From assembly GCA_937910835.1 (NCBI GenBank), contig CALEMG010000161.1, positions 1 to 23,660 on the forward strand: a stretch of DNA of 23,660 nucleotides, given 5' to 3'. The notes beneath the pieces are model-generated. The model ran no database searches. It was not told the origin of the DNA and saw nothing but the letters and a program-made list of their open reading frames with translations. Each line of letters starts with the position of its first letter. Within the stretch, counting starts at the first letter, position 1. Source of the DNA: an uncultured Alphaproteobacteria bacterium. Its GTDB lineage: Bacteria; Pseudomonadota; Alphaproteobacteria; Sneathiellales; Sneathiellaceae. Below are positions 21,810 to 23,660 of the stretch, one piece after another. The position numbers and the translations under genes were made by a program.

Positions 21810-21841
21810 GGTTACCTCGATGCTGCTGCGCCACCCTCATG
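21691..21841 (-). ncRNA. Candidate sigma-54-dependent small RNA, three hairpins
   Basis: About 150 nt predicted transcript between a sigma-54 element (21867-21853) and an intrinsic terminator. Hairpin 1: 21818-21810 with 21797-21789, nine pairs, one of them a U-G pair in minus-strand RNA that would be an A-C mismatch in plus-strand RNA. Hairpin 2: GGGCCAT/ATGGCCC at 21738-21744 and 21764-21770, with an inner AGAG/CTCT stem. Hairpin 3: the terminator. The strand after hairpin 1 reads CCUCCUUUU, complementary to a ribosome binding site. No convincing reading frame: an open frame across it (21891-21661) runs through the terminator and has no ribosome site. Not matched to a known RNA family. Confidence 0.6.
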
Positions 21842-21852
21842 CCCATCTTACC

Positions 21853-21867
21853 GCAAGCACTGTGCCA
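21853..21867 (-). promoter_or_regulatory. Sigma-54 (-24/-12) promoter
   Basis: On the minus strand TGGCACAGTGCTTGC, preceded by C: TGGCAC, five bases, TTGC, with GG and GC separated by exactly 10 bases. It predicts a transcript start near 21841. Confidence 0.65.
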
Positions 21868-21936
21868 GAAATTTATATCTATATATTTCAAATACTTATG
21901 AAATTACCCAGGAGCTATGGCCGGTGAAAAGCACAG

Positions 21937-21979
21937 ATTTTCAGCAGAAAATGTTGCGGCGCATCATTTTTGGCCAAAA
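21937..21979. promoter_or_regulatory. Pair of palindromes, possible activator sites
   Basis: ATTTTCAGCAGAAAAT (21937-21952, seven of eight pairs match) and TTTTGGCCAAAA (21968-21979, perfect). They lie about 100 and 130 bases upstream of the sigma-54 start and about 75-115 bases upstream of the methyltransferase GTG, so could serve either. Confidence 0.35.
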
Positions 21980-22052
21980 TTTAGGCAGCAAGTGTCTGGT
22001 GGTTGTCGTGGATTTCACCTAGATTGGCGTCACCATTGAGGAGGAGCGTAGA

Positions 22053-23660
22053 GTGCAAGGGGAAATCGAGCGCAGGCTGGCCGAGGCAACGGCGTTGCAG
22101 CGGCGTGGAGACAAGGACGCGGCGGCGGCAATCTACCGCCAGATCCTAAAGAAAGAGCGTAAAATCGCGCCAGCCCATTATAACCTCGCACTTCTCCTGA
22201 AGGAGCAGGGCAAATGGTTCGCGGCGGAGAAATCCTTCAAGGCGGCGCTTGGCGCGGATCCGGCTTATGCTCTTGGATGGCTTGGGCTTGCGCGGTTTCT
22301 GGCCGAGCGGAACAAACCGAGGGAGGCTATCCGGGCCGGCCTGAAGCTGGCCGCTCTCGATGATTTTTCTCCTGCCTCCCTGCAGCAGCTGGCCGATTTA
22401 CTAGAGCTCGTCCCGGGCGGTGATCTCGGCCCCGCCGGAGATGAGGCGATGCTCCGCTGTTTGAACTCCGATGAGGTAGAGAGCGACCGCTTTATCCTCA
22501 CCCTGCTTGCGCGGATACATCGCCAGACGGGCATTCGCAAGATGCTGGACGGAACGGACGGGCTTGCCGGGTTGGCGGGTGCGCTGAATGAGCCGGTTAT
22601 CGCCGCCGCTTTTTCGCGGCTGATCCTGCCGTCACCGGAGCTGACCTCCCTGATCGACCGAACACGCGGGGTACTGTTGCAGGGAGAAGGGGAGATGGCG
22701 CAGGAGCTGATGGCGCTGCTCGCGCTGCAGCTGGCGCTGACCGAATATGCCCTTGAAACCCCGCCCGGCACGCCGCCGGAACCGACGGGTCTGGAGCCCG
22801 CGCTCCGTGCCGCGCTTTATGCTCCGCTTGCGCCCGAGGTGGCGATCAGGCTGCTCACGCAGGAGGAGGCACAGCTTACGACGCGGCCGTGGTGCCGCCT
22901 GCTGTTGACACGAATGGGGCCGCAGGCACTGAGGGAGCGTGAGATTGCGGCGGCGTTGCCGCGTCTCTCGGCGAGCGGCGATGCGGTTTCCGGCGCAGTG
23001 CAGGCACAATATGAGGAAAGCCCCTATCCACGCTGGCGCGGGCTTCGAAGTGGCGGGGAGGTGGCGCTGCCTGCGCTTGTGAAACGGTTATTCCCTGCCA
23101 TTACTCCGCCCATGCCCGCGGAGAAACCGACTGTGCTGATCGCCGGATGCGGCACCGGGCGGCATGCGCTCCGCACCGCAAAACGGATTATCGGGGCGGA
23201 GGTGACGGCGATTGATCTATCGCGGAGGTCGCTTGCCTATGGTGCGCGGCAGGCGGAGGCGTTTGGTATCACGAATGTCACCTTTGCCGAGGCGGATCTT
23301 GTGGATCTGCCGGACAGCCTCGGACGCTTTGATCTGATTGAGGTCTGCGGCGTACTCCATCATATGGCCGATCCGGAGGGCGCGTGGCGCGGCCTTACGA
23401 AGTTCCTTGCGCCAAATGGGGTAATGAAAGTCGCGCTTTATAGTGCGGCGGCGCGGCAGGATGTGATCGCTGTTCGCGAGATGGTGGGGGATCGGATGGA
23501 GACGCTCACCCTCGATGATATCCGCGGCCTCCGGCGGGAGTTGCTCACCCTCCCTGAGGATCATCCGGCGGCGTCCGTGACAAGGGAGCTTGATTTCTAC
23601 TCTTTGAGCGGCTGTCGCGATTTTCTCTTCCACCGGCATGAACAGCGCTTCGATATCCCG
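22053..23660 (+). CDS. TPR repeat-containing class I SAM methyltransferase, 5' part
   Basis: The frame is open from GTG 22053 to the window end (536 codons), so the gene is truncated at its 3' end. GAGGAGGAG 7 bases upstream fixes the start. Residues 1-110 form tetratricopeptide repeats (AAAAIYRQILKKERKIAPAH, NLALLLKEQGKWFAAEKSFKAAL split by short loops). A helical middle region follows, then the linker motif YEESPYPRW (about 319-327) that precedes the catalytic domain in this family. The SAM site VLIAGCGTGRHAL is at about 361-373, with an acidic IDLS at the end of strand 2 and a later VCGVLHHMADPEGAW. The substrate is unknown; TPR-methyltransferases of this type often modify proteins or glycans. 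Gene name not assigned. Confidence 0.88.
   Translation, partial: MQGEIERRLAEATALQRRGDKDAAAAIYRQILKKERKIAPAHYNLALLLKEQGKWFAAEKSFKAALGADPAYALGWLGLARFLAERNKPREAIRAGLKLAALDDFSPASLQQLADLLELVPGGDLGPAGDEAMLRCLNSDEVESDRFILTLLARIHRQTGIRKMLDGTDGLAGLAGALNEPVIAAAFSRLILPSPELTSLIDRTRGVLLQGEGEMAQELMALLALQLALTEYALETPPGTPPEPTGLEPALRAALYAPLAPEVAIRLLTQEEAQLTTRPWCRLLLTRMGPQALREREIAAALPRLSASGDAVSGAVQAQYEESPYPRWRGLRSGGEVALPALVKRLFPAITPPMPAEKPTVLIAGCGTGRHALRTAKRIIGAEVTAIDLSRRSLAYGARQAEAFGITNVTFAEADLVDLPDSLGRFDLIEVCGVLHHMADPEGAWRGLTKFLAPNGVMKVALYSAAARQDVIAVREMVGDRMETLTLDDIRGLRRELLTLPEDHPAASVTRELDFYSLSGCRDFLFHRHEQRFDIP

Noticed and set aside
21661..21891. Minus-strand open frame of 76 codons across the candidate small RNA
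   Set aside because: It runs through the terminator stem and U-run and into the antisense of the MaoC-like gene, has no ribosome site, and the predicted transcript start leaves no leader.
1..23660. CRISPR arrays, tRNA or rRNA genes, transposases or prophage genes
   Set aside because: No regularly spaced repeats, cloverleaf sequences or recognisable mobile-element proteins were seen on either strand.

Overview
The window is chromosomal DNA of an alphaproteobacterium. The signs are a three-part proton-translocating transhydrogenase (pntAA-pntAB-pntB) preceded by a tiny aa3-type oxidase subunit IV, an rpsU / peptide deformylase / COQ9 block, MmyB-type XRE regulation, and frequent GTG and TTG starts with high-GC codon use. 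I cannot fix the genus from sequence alone.

Layout. 1-3540: the tail of an M3 oligoendopeptidase F, the CoxIV-like peptide and the pnt operon, closed by a strong terminator. 3541-5740: an AT-rich run of five small orphan genes (one lipoprotein, the rest mostly membrane-anchored), punctuated by a diverged copy of the pntB terminator. 5833-7340: a 38-residue lipoprotein, a PPOX-type flavoprotein and a divergent cytochrome b561. 7356-11955, all minus strand: a methyl-accepting chemotaxis protein, a soluble periplasmic Cache/PDC-like sensor just upstream of it, and a CHASE-PAS histidine kinase with no response regulator nearby. 12157-14446, minus strand: a membrane protein and a three-gene AT-rich operon (Imm32-like, a tandem-repeat protein, a DUF6869-like membrane protein) behind a symmetric divergent promoter. 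14629-16013: a small membrane protein divergent from an XRE/MmyB-like regulator. 16115-18984: rpsU, then divergent def-COQ9, then three more AT-rich orphan ORFs, two of which may be one frameshifted gene. 19077-21677: a BCCT transporter, a small beta-rich protein and a MaoC-like hydratase. 22053-23660: a TPR-methyltransferase that runs off the window.

The most notable non-coding feature lies in the 375-base gap 21678-22052. On the minus strand there is a textbook sigma-54 -24/-12 element, about 150 nt of sequence that folds into three successive hairpins (the first with a G-U pair that favours minus-strand RNA), an intrinsic terminator with a long U-run, and a repeated UCCCGC motif in loops or single-stranded stretches. 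This looks like an undescribed sigma-54-dependent small RNA. Two palindromes about 100 and 130 bp upstream could be activator sites.

Functionally the window mixes redox and energy housekeeping (transhydrogenase, cytochrome b561, COQ9), environmental sensing (chemoreceptor, sensor, kinase), osmolyte transport, and three AT-rich pockets of orphan small genes whose composition and one Imm32-like member suggest horizontally acquired immunity-type cargo. No tRNA, rRNA, CRISPR array, transposase or phage gene was seen.
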